In this document: piece after piece, positions 7,781 through 15,444 of the stretch | How the letters are laid out: each line of letters begins with the position of its first letter | How positions within the stretch are numbered: position 1 is the stretch's first letter | The notes under the pieces: model-generated | Told to the model about the DNA's origin: nothing | The model's input: only the letters and a program-made list of their open reading frames with translations | Database searches by the model: none | Program-made: the position numbers and the translations under genes | Assembly (NCBI RefSeq): GCF_000092785.1 | Contig: NC_014225.1 | Location: forward strand, 1,687,340 to 1,751,339 | DNA: 64,000 nt | Origin: Waddlia chondrophila WSU 86-1044 | GTDB taxonomy: Bacteria; Chlamydiota; Chlamydiia; Chlamydiales; Waddliaceae | Reading direction: 5' to 3'

Positions 7781-8821
7781 ATGGGTTTTCCAGTGGGAGG
7801 AACAGGAGTTGGAGGCTCGCCAGTCCCCCCAGGCATTTATGAATCTCAGACAAGTGCATTCAACGAGGTAATGAAGGATGTGATCGGTATGCTGCCTTTC
7901 GACACATCTGTGATTATTCCATTCACTCAGCAAGAATACGACACCGTATTTCATTACCGATCCGAGCCTGGCAAACCTTCGCTGCATCCTCTCTTATTTT
8001 TGAGAACATCCAGCGAGTATGAAAGGACTGAGGAAGACACTTTTAATCCCATTTACCAGGAACTGTTAAACCATCTTCCTCCGGATATGGCTGAGTGGCT
8101 GAGCAGTCAAATGCAGCAACCCTTTGCGGAAAGGGACCCAGATGCAGTAGCGCTCCATCATACGTTGAGTACAGCAGCAAGCGCTCTCGGCTGGCTGGCT
8201 GTTGTCACAGCCCCGATCGCACCGAACAGTGCAAAAGCTGCCAATTTGTTGAGGAATATTGCTCTGCCCTATGTTGCTTTTGGCGAAGCTCTTGGACAAG
8301 CCCAATTCATTGTCGGCAAAGCGTTCGGCTTCCTTGACCAAGCAGGGCCTAACAATCGCTATTTCGATTTTTTCAACAACTCGCTGACAGAAATTCAAAA
8401 CGAAATCGTTGAAGCCATGGCCGCTCAAAGAGAAATTGAAAAAGGGCTGATTACCGAAGATATACGGCAAAGGTTGATCCAATCTGCACACCTCGCGCAT
8501 GAGATTGCCAGCAGACTGCAATCGCTTTCAACAGAGAACACGCTCACAATCCTTGGCATACAAATGGAAGCCCTAGCCACAGCAACAGCAGCATTAGCGC
8601 TATCGCATGGAACACCTTCCCTGGCACTTGGATCTGCGGTCGCGTTGATCGGCATTAACCGGCACAACAGCGTGCTAGGGCCATTCGGCCTTGGATTGGA
8701 TACAATCATGGATTCGGTTGTCGATGGGATCTTGCACAGTTTTGTTTATGGACCAGAAGCTGAAATTAGCGAACTTACTGCCCTTTACCACGATTTATTG
8801 TCATTGAGGGATAGCGGATAG
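7781..8821 (+). CDS. Unrecognised 346-aa T3S-linked protein with hydrophobic segments
   Basis: The ATG at 7781 follows an ideal AAGGAGGA site at 7767-7774. The N terminus is Gly/Pro/Val-rich without a Sec signal peptide, compatible with an unstructured T3S secretion signal. Moderately hydrophobic helical regions lie at about residues 130-185 and 263-293 (Ala/Leu-rich). I recognise no family. The gene sits between the second SycD-type chaperone and the 8833 gene with short spacing, so it is probably part of the translocator operon. It could be an additional translocator or a membrane-active effector. The protein is unusually rich in Ala and Ser around its hydrophobic segments. Confidence 0.72.
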   Translation: MGFPVGGTGVGGSPVPPGIYESQTSAFNEVMKDVIGMLPFDTSVIIPFTQQEYDTVFHYRSEPGKPSLHPLLFLRTSSEYERTEEDTFNPIYQELLNHLPPDMAEWLSSQMQQPFAERDPDAVALHHTLSTAASALGWLAVVTAPIAPNSAKAANLLRNIALPYVAFGEALGQAQFIVGKAFGFLDQAGPNNRYFDFFNNSLTEIQNEIVEAMAAQREIEKGLITEDIRQRLIQSAHLAHEIASRLQSLSTENTLTILGIQMEALATATAALALSHGTPSLALGSAVALIGINRHNSVLGPFGLGLDTIMDSVVDGILHSFVYGPEAEISELTALYHDLLSLRDSG

Positions 8822-8832
8822 GAGATAAAGCG

Positions 8833-9774
8833 ATGAGTAGACGCGTGATTCTAGCCAAAAGGCCGGATTTAGTGCTTAAATTAGAAAGATACGGATTGCT
8901 GCCGCCCTGCAAACCGGGAGGCAAATACGAAGGGTGTGCAAAGAAATGGGCAAAAGAAGGAACTCCTCCTTATGATACTCCTGAAGCACAAGCGCTTGCG
9001 GAGCGGCTGCCAACAGGCTGGGAGGAACTGACTGACTTAGAGTTTAACCAACTGCTGCTCCAGCTTGAGAAAAAAATAGGAGAAAAGAAAAAAGAGAAAT
9101 TTGACACACCGCAGATCGGCTCAGAGCGGATCATGCGAAACATGGTGAAAATCGCATTTATCGGCATTACATCAGTAGCTTCCATGATTGAAACCTCTGG
9201 ATTGGGAATTCTTCCAGATGAGGACCAAGCGGATAAAAAACTTGCCATGCAACTTTCATTCGAGCTGATTCTGCATTTAATCAACGGAACCAACTTGCTG
9301 AAAATTGTCTTCAAAGAGATTGCAGCGACACTGAATACCTCGTCTGAAAATCAGGAAATGATCGCAGAAATCCTCAAACTATTCGCAGTATTGCTCGCCA
9401 TCTTAGCAGCGGCAAAAAAAGACCGGGAACGCCTAAAAGCACTGACAAGAAGCTTCCGATCCACAATTGCCGAAGGAGTAGAAAAAACAGAACGCTTTGT
9501 TTCCGAAGCATTGGCCAATGAAACGATTTCAGGAAAAAAAGCCGAGGAGATTGGCCTACTTCTCAGCCAAGTGAACATTGCATTGGAAAAAGACGATTTT
9601 GAAGGCTTTTACGAAGCGTTCAAAGACGCTCTGGGATTAATGGAAATCTCAAAGGAAATGGTTGTCGGCGATTTTGACGACATACAGAAATTTGCAGAAA
9701 AACTTCGTTCGGCCATGACTTCAGGGATCAAGGAAGAAACAGCGGCAATCGCAAACGTTTCCCAGGCGATGTAA
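8833..9774 (+). CDS. Unrecognised 313-aa T3S-linked protein
   Basis: The gene starts 11 bases after the preceding stop; the AGGAG site overlaps that stop codon. The first 90 residues are basic and Pro/Gly-rich, including LLPPCKPGGKYEGCAKKWAKEG with two cysteines. The rest is helical with Lys/Glu-rich amphipathic segments. One hydrophobic helix lies near residues 178-194 (EILKLFAVLLAILAAAKK), and a coiled-coil-like region follows. I recognise no domain. The cotranscribed arrangement with the 7781 and 9829 genes suggests a shared role in translocation, but nothing in the sequence shows an activity. Confidence 0.72.
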   Translation: MSRRVILAKRPDLVLKLERYGLLPPCKPGGKYEGCAKKWAKEGTPPYDTPEAQALAERLPTGWEELTDLEFNQLLLQLEKKIGEKKKEKFDTPQIGSERIMRNMVKIAFIGITSVASMIETSGLGILPDEDQADKKLAMQLSFELILHLINGTNLLKIVFKEIAATLNTSSENQEMIAEILKLFAVLLAILAAAKKDRERLKALTRSFRSTIAEGVEKTERFVSEALANETISGKKAEEIGLLLSQVNIALEKDDFEGFYEAFKDALGLMEISKEMVVGDFDDIQKFAEKLRSAMTSGIKEETAAIANVSQAM

Positions 9775-9795
9775 ATAAAATAAATAATCATTTTC

Positions 9796-9812
9796 AGATA
9801 TGACACATATCT
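9796..9812 (+). promoter_or_regulatory. Short intergenic hairpin before the CopD-like gene
   Basis: AGATATG (9796-9802) and CATATCT (9806-9812) form a 7-bp perfect stem with a 3-base loop, ending one base before the AAGGAG site of the 9829 gene. It could affect ribosome access. No T-run follows. Confidence 0.4.
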
Positions 9813-9828
9813 AAAGGAGAATAATCAG

Positions 9829-10659
9829 ATGGTAGATTTAAATTTAAACATGGATCTCCCGCCACCATCATTTTTCGAAGAACTGAATCAGCAGACAACG
9901 CAGCAGCAAATCAACACTCTGTCGGTTGCTTATCCCGAATTATCGCAAGATGAAATTGTGGCCTATGTAGAATTTTACAGCGACCTTGGAATTCCGTTCA
10001 ACACCGATGCCCTGCAAAACCTTCTAGCTAGCGATCCTATTCTCACTGAACCAAGGGCGGCCAACACGGCGCTTAACGAAATTGTCGCATCAACTAAAAA
10101 TATATGGTTCAGTCCAAACCCTTTTGCAACGTTTTTCATTTTATTTTTGGAACTGCAAGCAAAATTAACAGAAATTAAAGTTGCAGAAGCGGAAGTGATG
10201 TCAACGATGATTAACCTAACTCTCGACATGGCAGAAGACTTAGCAGGCATCATACACGAAATCTACGAAAACGAAGCTTGGAAAGCAATTGCATCTGGAA
10301 TCTGCAACTTTATTGGAGGATTGGCGTCAGTCGGTTTCGGTATAGCAGGCTTGTCTAAAATCGGCGGAGGGGCAGCAGGAATCGCTCAAGCACAGAGCTT
10401 AGGTGCAATCGGTGGTGGAATCGGCCAAATTAGTTCGGCCATCGATAAATTCGTCACTGCCGGCTTCGATTTCAGAAGAGCGGATCTGGAATATTCAAAA
10501 ACCATTATCGAAAACGCTCTGAAAGTCTTGCAGGACCGCGGAATGGCTTCAGCTTCCGAGGCGCAAAGGACCGCTGATGAATTGATTGCACAAATTTTGC
10601 AAAAACTCGATAAGATTATTGACGAAGCGTATCGGGCACACGGATTCCAAGTGCACTAG
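9829..10659 (+). CDS. CopD/YopD-like minor T3S translocator candidate, 276 aa
   Basis: AAGGAG lies 9 bases before the ATG. Residues about 1-100 are polar and acidic; 100-140 form an amphipathic helix. Residues about 148-195 are a Gly/Ala/Ile-rich hydrophobic segment (FIGGLASVGFGIAGLSKIGG), and a charged C-terminal helix follows (ALKVLQDRGMASASEAQRTA). A single hydrophobic region plus a C-terminal helix is the organisation of YopD, EspB and IpaC-type minor translocators, which pair with YopB-like partners to form the pore. The CopB-like protein at 3981 would be the partner. Chlamydia CopD is longer. The assignment rests on architecture and operon context; I see no definitive family motif. Confidence 0.62.
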   Translation: MVDLNLNMDLPPPSFFEELNQQTTQQQINTLSVAYPELSQDEIVAYVEFYSDLGIPFNTDALQNLLASDPILTEPRAANTALNEIVASTKNIWFSPNPFATFFILFLELQAKLTEIKVAEAEVMSTMINLTLDMAEDLAGIIHEIYENEAWKAIASGICNFIGGLASVGFGIAGLSKIGGGAAGIAQAQSLGAIGGGIGQISSAIDKFVTAGFDFRRADLEYSKTIIENALKVLQDRGMASASEAQRTADELIAQILQKLDKIIDEAYRAHGFQVH

Positions 10660-10682
10660 GTTTAAAATAACTCGGGGGAGAG

Positions 10683-11075
10683 ATGTTGGATTCTTATATG
10701 CAAAAACTTGTAAAAGAAATGGAAATTGAGGAATCTTTGGCATCGGATGTTCCAGGTGTTTATCAATTTCCGATCGATGAAGAGACCACGATTCTCATTT
10801 CCGAAATCCCCCGAGGATTTGAACTTACCTGCAGCCTTAGTGCTTGCCCAGAAAAGAAACAGGAAGAATTTCTTACCTCAGCCCTATTTGCCAATCTCTT
10901 TTCACAAGGAACAGAAGGGTGCATACTCGGACTGGATGCAGAAGGAGAGATCGTTACCCTTTCAAGAGTGATTGATTATGAAATCGACTACCAGGAATTT
11001 AGGGATCTCCTTGAAGACTTCGTCAACACCGCCGCTCAATGGAAAGAAGAAGCAGCCTACTACGCGAACGCATGA
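10683..11075 (+). CDS. Class I (CesT/SycE-type) T3S chaperone, CT663-type
   Basis: This acidic 130-residue protein has the size, charge and alternating helix-strand layout of CesT/SycE secretion chaperones. A short N-terminal helix (MQKLVKEMEIEE) precedes strands around VYQFPIDEETTILISEIP, and a C-terminal helix DFVNTAAQWKEEA closes the fold. Such proteins dimerise and bind the N-terminal region of a T3S effector. In Chlamydia the gene before cdsD, CT663, encodes a chaperone of this kind, and here the gene precedes cdsD too. A GGGGGAG site precedes the ATG at 10683. The client is unknown; the neighbouring 9829 or 7781 products are candidates. Confidence 0.78.
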   Translation: MLDSYMQKLVKEMEIEESLASDVPGVYQFPIDEETTILISEIPRGFELTCSLSACPEKKQEEFLTSALFANLFSQGTEGCILGLDAEGEIVTLSRVIDYEIDYQEFRDLLEDFVNTAAQWKEEAAYYANA

Positions 11076-11156
11076 CCCCATCCCGTATCATGAAAGGCGC
11101 CTCCTTGCCAAATTCTGCATCCATTTCAGTAGAGTTTCCCGAATGTGGCACAAAAC

Positions 11157-11225
11157 TTGAATAGTTTTACAAAAAGAGTAAAAATAGGAGCCTAATTCTT
11201 AATGATGATCGGAATTAGCCACTCC
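11157..11225 (+). promoter_or_regulatory. Candidate cdsD promoter and 5'-UTR hairpin
   Basis: TTGAAT at 11157-11162 is 16 bases from a TAAAAA-like -10 at 11179-11184, a weak sigma66-type match. Directly after it, CTAATTC (11192-11198) pairs perfectly with GAATTAG (11212-11218), extended by GGAG (11187-11190) with CTCC (11222-11225) across small internal loops. The hairpin would lie at the 5' end of the apparatus-operon mRNA. Both calls are by eye. Confidence 0.4.
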
Positions 11226-11267
11226 TCAACGCTGGATATGCGGGGAAATAAAGCAAGGTAAAAAGAA

Positions 11268-13058
11268 ATGGGTGCTAAACTTGTCGTAAAAGATGGTGAA
11301 TCAAAAGGGTTGACTCTCCCTTTGGAAGGAAGAAAGGAATGGGTGATCGGAAGCGATCCGGAAGCTTGCCAATTACTATTGGAAGACCCAATGACTGCAC
11401 AAAAACATCTGATATGCCGGACTACCCCCGAAGGAATTGAACTTGAAAATCTCAGTGAAGACAACCCCGTTTCTGTGAACGAACAAATCGTTAACCATCC
11501 CCTTCTGCTTAAAAATGGGGATTCTGTCAAAATTGGCCAGAATTTCTTTACATTCTATGCCGGAGAAGAAAACGGCGAAGAGGAAAAGCCATCAATCGTC
11601 GATGAAGATGCGCCTGAGCAAGACACTATCTATGAAGAAGAATCCGATGAGGACAAAGGGATCTTGGCTGAAATCGATTTCGACCTGAGAGAGTCGGGAA
11701 GATGGCTTCTAAAAGTGATTGGCGGTCCAAACAATGGCGCTGAATTTTCTATGCAAACAGGATCCAGCTACATGATTGGAACAGACCCAACCTCTTGCGA
11801 TGTCGTTTTTCACGATACAAGCGTCTCTCGCCAACATGCAAAAATTACAGTCAGCAAGAACGACGCATTAAGCATTGAAGATCTCAAAAGTCGAAACGGA
11901 ACCCTAGTCGATGGCAATCCTTTAGAAGGCCAGCAAACATTCGAACCCAACACGCTTGTGACATTGGGAACAACCTCTTTTGTCGTCTATGATAGGGAGG
12001 GAGAAATGCAGACCATCATTTCTCCCCTTCTACCGTCTATTGTGAAAGTGCTGCAAGAAGAAGAGGAAACAGAAGAGAAAACTCAAGCGAAAGAAAGCGA
12101 AAGAAAAAAACTCGAAGAAGAGCTTGCCACGACCAAGGAGTCGAAAGCGCAAAACGCTCTAGGAGCTTTTATCTTAATCGGCATCATTGCCGGACTGTTC
12201 GCAGTTGTCGGTATTGGAACAGTCAGCCTGTTTCAATCATCTCCTGTACAGATTAGGGAAAAAATCGACTATTCAGCAGCTCTTGCACAAGCAATGCAAA
12301 AATTTCCGCAAGTGAGATATTCCTACAATGAAAACAGTGGAAGGCTTCTTTTAATCGGACATGTCATGACGCAGTCGGATAAAAACCAGCTGATGTACAA
12401 CTTGCAAGGGCTGGAATTTCTGAAAGGAGTTGATGATAGCGGCTTAATTATCGATGAATACGTTTGGAGGGAAACCAATCAGATTCTTGCCCGAGGCAAT
12501 CGCTTCCGCGGGATCAGCGTCCACTCTCCTCAAGCGGGAAAATTTGTTCTATCAGGCTACCTGAAAACACGTAAACAAGCAGAAGAGCTCTCCGATTACA
12601 TTACAGCGAACTTCCCCTATCTCGATATCCTTGAAAGGCGGGTAATCGTCGAAGAAGACGTTTTGACAACAGTTGAAACCGACTTAAATAACGCCGGCTT
12701 GAGAAATTTTAATGTGCAAATCAATAATGGCGAATTGACCATTTCAGGCGGGGCTTCGCAAGAACAACTTGCCAAAGTTGATCGTCTGGTGCGTAAATTC
12801 AGGGAAATTCCGGGTGTGCGCAACGTCAAGACATATATCAACGAGATTGCTCCTGAACAGACAATGGTCAATATCAGCGACAAATACACAGTTTCAGGCT
12901 TTTCCAATCAGGGAGGAGTGAATCTCAATGTTGTGATCAATGGACGCATCTTAACAAGAGGAGATGTATTGGACGGCATGACAATTACCAGTATTCGCCC
13001 TGACGCGATTTTTTTAGAAAAAGGCGGAGTGAAATACAGGATCGACTATAATAATTGA
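11268..13058 (+). CDS. cdsD: T3S inner-membrane ring protein CdsD (SctD)
   Basis: This 596-residue protein builds the outer of the two inner-membrane rings of the T3S basal body. Residues 2-97 form a first forkhead-associated (FHA) domain and 144-242 a second with the canonical SRQH and SRNGT motifs, so it may bind phosphothreonine partners. A charged stretch (265-296) leads into a transmembrane helix at about 297-322 (ALGAFILIGIIAGLF), followed by periplasmic ring-building repeats to the C terminus. Two FHA domains are typical of chlamydial CdsD; in the first, the phospho-binding SxxH-NG set is not intact (AQKH, NEQ). Chlamydia CdsD is longer (about 830 residues). The Pkn5-like kinase downstream is a natural candidate modifier. 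Confidence 0.95.
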   Translation: MGAKLVVKDGESKGLTLPLEGRKEWVIGSDPEACQLLLEDPMTAQKHLICRTTPEGIELENLSEDNPVSVNEQIVNHPLLLKNGDSVKIGQNFFTFYAGEENGEEEKPSIVDEDAPEQDTIYEEESDEDKGILAEIDFDLRESGRWLLKVIGGPNNGAEFSMQTGSSYMIGTDPTSCDVVFHDTSVSRQHAKITVSKNDALSIEDLKSRNGTLVDGNPLEGQQTFEPNTLVTLGTTSFVVYDREGEMQTIISPLLPSIVKVLQEEEETEEKTQAKESERKKLEEELATTKESKAQNALGAFILIGIIAGLFAVVGIGTVSLFQSSPVQIREKIDYSAALAQAMQKFPQVRYSYNENSGRLLLIGHVMTQSDKNQLMYNLQGLEFLKGVDDSGLIIDEYVWRETNQILARGNRFRGISVHSPQAGKFVLSGYLKTRKQAEELSDYITANFPYLDILERRVIVEEDVLTTVETDLNNAGLRNFNVQINNGELTISGGASQEQLAKVDRLVRKFREIPGVRNVKTYINEIAPEQTMVNISDKYTVSGFSNQGGVNLNVVINGRILTRGDVLDGMTITSIRPDAIFLEKGGVKYRIDYNN

Positions 13059-13060
13059 CT

Positions 13061-13235
13061 TATACCGAATCAACTTCAAGAATTGGAATTTTGACAAAGA
13101 GTTGCCTTGAATTTGAGTCAGGCGAAGCCGGCGTTGAAGCAACTCAACCTGAATAGGTTGAGTGATGCAAACGGGTCTCAAAATCAAAGGCTAACGATGA
13201 CGTCAAAAACCGAATCTTGAAGTTGATTCGGTATA
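13061..13235. repeat. 175-bp nested palindromic element (MITE-like) between cdsD and cdsE
   Basis: The terminal arms 13061-13081 and 13215-13235 are perfect 21-bp inverted repeats. Inside, TTTTGAC (13089-13095) pairs with GTCAAAA (13202-13208). The stretch 13101-13117 pairs with 13177-13195 with few mismatches, and ACTCAACC (13142-13149) pairs with GGTTGAGT (13156-13163) around a 6-base loop. The whole element can fold into one long hairpin. It begins 3 bases after the cdsD stop and ends just before the cdsE promoter. A miniature transposable element, a REP-like repeat or a structured RNA are possible; I saw no second full copy in the window. Confidence 0.75.
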
Positions 13236-13247
13236 TATCGATCATTA

Positions 13248-13277
13248 TTGAAAAAATAATGCAAAATATGCTACAAT
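13248..13277 (+). promoter_or_regulatory. Candidate sigma66 promoter for cdsE-cdsF-cdsG
   Basis: TTGAAA at 13248-13253 and TACAAT at 13272-13277 are separated by 18 bases, followed by a GAAGGAAGGGG ribosome site before the cdsE ATG at 13309. It lies 12 bases downstream of the palindromic element, which could insulate it from cdsD transcription. Confidence 0.55.
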
Positions 13278-13308
13278 AAATATTAGAGAGAAGGAAGGGG
13301 ATTAACGC

Positions 13309-13548
13309 ATGTTTGGACTTGAGGGTCACAAAAAGGGAAAGAAAAGAGAATTTGAATTTGAGCTTGAAAAGGAGTTGCTAGACCCCAAGAAGCACAAAGA
13401 ACTCAAGCAGCATGTCGAAAATCGCATTCAAGAAATAAAAAAAATACTTAGAGATGGTGAGAACAAAAAAGAATTTGAACGATTTGGTCTGATTCTTCAC
13501 GGATACACCTCTCTTTTAAAAGTTTTTTCCAGATTCGATCCCAAGTAA
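13309..13548 (+). CDS. cdsE: Needle co-chaperone CdsE
   Basis: This 79-residue, highly charged, helical protein matches chlamydial CdsE in size and position (between cdsD and cdsF). In Chlamydia, CdsE with CdsG binds the needle subunit CdsF in the cytosol and prevents premature polymerisation, like YscE/PscE with YscG/PscG. The first 25 residues are Lys/Glu-rich; the second half is an amphipathic helix (FERFGLILHGYTSLLKVFSRF) suited to partner binding. The start is clear: ATG at 13309 after GAAGGAAGGGG. The function is inferred from synteny and size, since the family is poorly conserved. Confidence 0.85.
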   Translation: MFGLEGHKKGKKREFEFELEKELLDPKKHKELKQHVENRIQEIKKILRDGENKKEFERFGLILHGYTSLLKVFSRFDPK

Positions 13549-13657
13549 GGAGTCGGTCTGAAAATCGTCGGGCCTTAAGCTAAAAACGGAAGAGCGATTG
13601 CGAGTTTTTCCGGTAAATTTAGGCAAGACAAAATAAGTATTGAGGAGATTCAGAAAC

Positions 13658-13743
13658 GCCGACTGTATGAGTCGGCAAGAAATGAAATTTCTAGTATGGA
13701 TCCCTAGTCAAACTTATTCTCTTAAAACCAATAAACTTAAGAG
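13658..13743 (+). promoter_or_regulatory. Two hairpins in the cdsF leader
   Basis: The cdsE-cdsF gap holds GCCGACT-GTATG-AGTCGGC (13658-13676, 7-bp perfect stem) and CTCTTAA-11-base loop-TTAAGAG (13719-13743, 7-bp perfect stem). The second ends 3 bases before the AGGAGGA ribosome site of cdsF. Neither has a U-tract, so processing, stabilisation or translational control of the needle mRNA is more likely than termination. Confidence 0.5.
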
Positions 13744-13759
13744 TTTAGGAGGATTAGTT

Positions 13760-14050
13760 ATGACCGCAACAGTCAATCCAGGAGATGCTGCTAACAGAGA
13801 CTTTATCGGTAGTGTCAAACAGTCGGGTTTTAGCGTACAAAACCTGTTTAGTTTGGTCAACATCGCGACAACAAGCGCCAAGGCAAAGCTTCTCGAAATC
13901 CAGCAAAGACGTAGCGCCATCAGTATCGGCGATATGTTTGAAATGCAGATGTTAATGAACCACTTATCTCAGCTGTCTGAGATGTCAACATCAGTGGTCA
14001 GTGCATCTAATACAGCAATTTCATCAATGGCGAGAAACGTCAAAGGATAA
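13760..14050 (+). CDS. cdsF: T3S needle subunit CdsF (SctF)
   Basis: CdsF polymerises into the extracellular needle. The ATG at 13760 follows AGGAGGA at 13747-13753 and gives 96 residues, close to the 83 of C. trachomatis CdsF. The frame stays open upstream to a start at 13640, but that 40-residue extension has poor initiation context, contains the leader hairpins and is not needle-like. The protein shows the expected two-helix hairpin: an Asn/Gly/Asp-rich N terminus, a first helix around NLFSLVNIATTSAKAKLLEI, a polar turn, and a C-terminal helix with MQMLMNHLSQLSEM. It lies between its predicted chaperones CdsE and CdsG. Confidence 0.9.
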   Translation: MTATVNPGDAANRDFIGSVKQSGFSVQNLFSLVNIATTSAKAKLLEIQQRRSAISIGDMFEMQMLMNHLSQLSEMSTSVVSASNTAISSMARNVKG

Positions 14051-14067
14051 TTGATTGGATTGTGGGT

Positions 14068-14095
14068 GACTTTTGTGGGCAGGCTTGCCAAAGTC
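14068..14095 (+). promoter_or_regulatory. Hairpin downstream of cdsF
   Basis: GACTTT (14068-14073) pairs with AAAGTC (14090-14095), and inside, GGCA (14078-14081) pairs with TGCC (14086-14089) with a bulge on the left. It starts 17 bases after the needle stop codon. A short T-run (ATTTTT) follows ten bases later, so weak termination or 3' end stabilisation before cdsG is possible. Confidence 0.45.
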
Positions 14096-14192
14096 TGTCC
14101 AGGATTTTTACAAAAGCTGCCGATCAATGAAGGGTCGGTAGAATCAAAGTTTTTGAGAGCCTGAAAGTAAAGATAACAGAAGGATGACCTGA

Positions 14193-14642
14193 ATGGGCGT
14201 TGAAGAAAAGATCGAAGAGCTGAAAGAAGATTTCTCATTGCTGATCGAGGCAGGTTTTGTCGCCGTAAAGCAATTAGATGCCATCAGCTCAAGCAGAATA
14301 TTTGTGGCTGGGCAAATGATTAGTCCCGGACATACAGCACCTCAAATTGGATTAGGGTATATTGCCTTAAACCAATTAAATATGAAGGAAGCAACGCATA
14401 TATTCGAAACGATCAACGAAAAAGAGCCAGAAAATTTACTGGCAAAAACGTTCCTTGGGATCTGTTACCTCCTTTCAAAGCCAAAGCGTAAAAAAGGTGA
14501 GAAAATCATCAAAGAGGCCATAGAAAAAACAGACGATTCTACCATTAAAAACCTGGGCGAAATCTCTCTAGAATGGGCGGACAAGGACCTGAATAAGGCC
14601 AAAGCCCCCTTCTTTGAGCAGCCCAAACCCGAAAAGGATTGA
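14193..14642 (+). CDS. cdsG: Needle chaperone CdsG (YscG/PscG-type TPR protein)
   Basis: This 149-residue all-helical protein has TPR-like repeats: GLGYIALNQLNMKEATHIFE at about residues 52-72 and LLAKTFLGICYLL at about 84-96. YscG/PscG-type proteins use a TPR groove to hold the needle C-terminal helix. With CdsE, it would keep CdsF monomeric before export, as described for Chlamydia. The position (cdsE-cdsF-cdsG) matches Chlamydia. The ATG at 14193 has AGAAGGATG upstream. The tail is Pro/Lys/Glu-rich. Confidence 0.88.
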   Translation: MGVEEKIEELKEDFSLLIEAGFVAVKQLDAISSSRIFVAGQMISPGHTAPQIGLGYIALNQLNMKEATHIFETINEKEPENLLAKTFLGICYLLSKPKRKKGEKIIKEAIEKTDDSTIKNLGEISLEWADKDLNKAKAPFFEQPKPEKD

Positions 14643-14701
14643 GCGCTTAAGCTTCAGTAAAAATCAAAAGGCCCCAATCTCAAATAAACGAGGATAATCA
14701 A

Positions 14702-15364
14702 ATGGCCTTAGAAAAAATCGATAAAATAAAAAAGGTCTCCACAAAGCTTGAGCCGCAAACACGCATCCATGAGCCTAATAAGGATTATTTCGATGCGTTG
14801 ATGCAACAACAGCGGGTAACCGCAGAAAAAGTAGAGGCTTCAAGCAAGGATGCTTCTGAGAAGGCCGGCGCTACACTGTTCGATGAGGTCCAAAACCTAA
14901 ATCGGAGGCCTGATATAGCAACTCGTTCATCTCCAAATGAACTGGTGGCTCAGGCAGAAGATGTCATCGCTCAGATCGACACGCTCAAGACAAAATTGGA
15001 GACGCCAGAGCTCAACATTAAAAGCTCTGTGCAGACCTTGTTGCGTAATAAGCTCAATCATATTGACGAGAACTTAAAAGTTGCTCTGGACAAGACAGGA
15101 ACCGAAGTTGCCAAACCAGAACGATCCGACGGGATGTCTAAGCCTATCGACCGCTTTTTGGGATTGTTGACACATTCTCAAAACCAACTGGAAACCCTGG
15201 CATCTGATGTCAAGGCAATGGCAGTGGAAAACGAAATGTCTCCGGCTAGCATGCTTTTGATTCAAATCAAAGTGGCAAAAGTCCAACAGGAAATCGAGCT
15301 TTTTACCAGCATGTTGAACAAAGCGTTGGAGTCTACGAAGACGATTATGAACGTTCAAGTCTAA
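14702..15364 (+). CDS. CT668-type T3S protein, possible inner rod (SctI-like)
   Basis: The 220-residue product occupies the CT668 position between cdsG and cdsN. The first 60 residues are basic and polar without a signal peptide. The middle is helical and coiled-coil-like (EDVIAQIDTLKTKLE). The last 40 residues form an amphipathic helix (IQIKVAKVQQEIELFTSMLN) ending KALESTKTIMNVQV. A conserved C-terminal helix of this sort, Met/Gln-rich near the end, is what SctI/YscI inner-rod proteins use to polymerise, and CT668 has been proposed as the inner rod. The rod role is an inference from position and the C-terminal helix; the protein is longer than typical rods (about 100-115 residues). Confidence 0.7.
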   Translation: MALEKIDKIKKVSTKLEPQTRIHEPNKDYFDALMQQQRVTAEKVEASSKDASEKAGATLFDEVQNLNRRPDIATRSSPNELVAQAEDVIAQIDTLKTKLETPELNIKSSVQTLLRNKLNHIDENLKVALDKTGTEVAKPERSDGMSKPIDRFLGLLTHSQNQLETLASDVKAMAVENEMSPASMLLIQIKVAKVQQEIELFTSMLNKALESTKTIMNVQV

Positions 15365-15444
15365 CTTGTCCGTTCACAAGGGGATGATCACTGAAAAGGA
15401 GGTGGGGAGGTTTTTTTAGCCTCTCATCATCTAGAGGAAATTGC

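Noticed and set aside
13640-13759. N-terminally extended CdsF from 13640
   Set aside because: The added 40 residues are not needle-like, contain two hairpins at DNA level, and the strong AGGAGGA site sits before the ATG at 13760.
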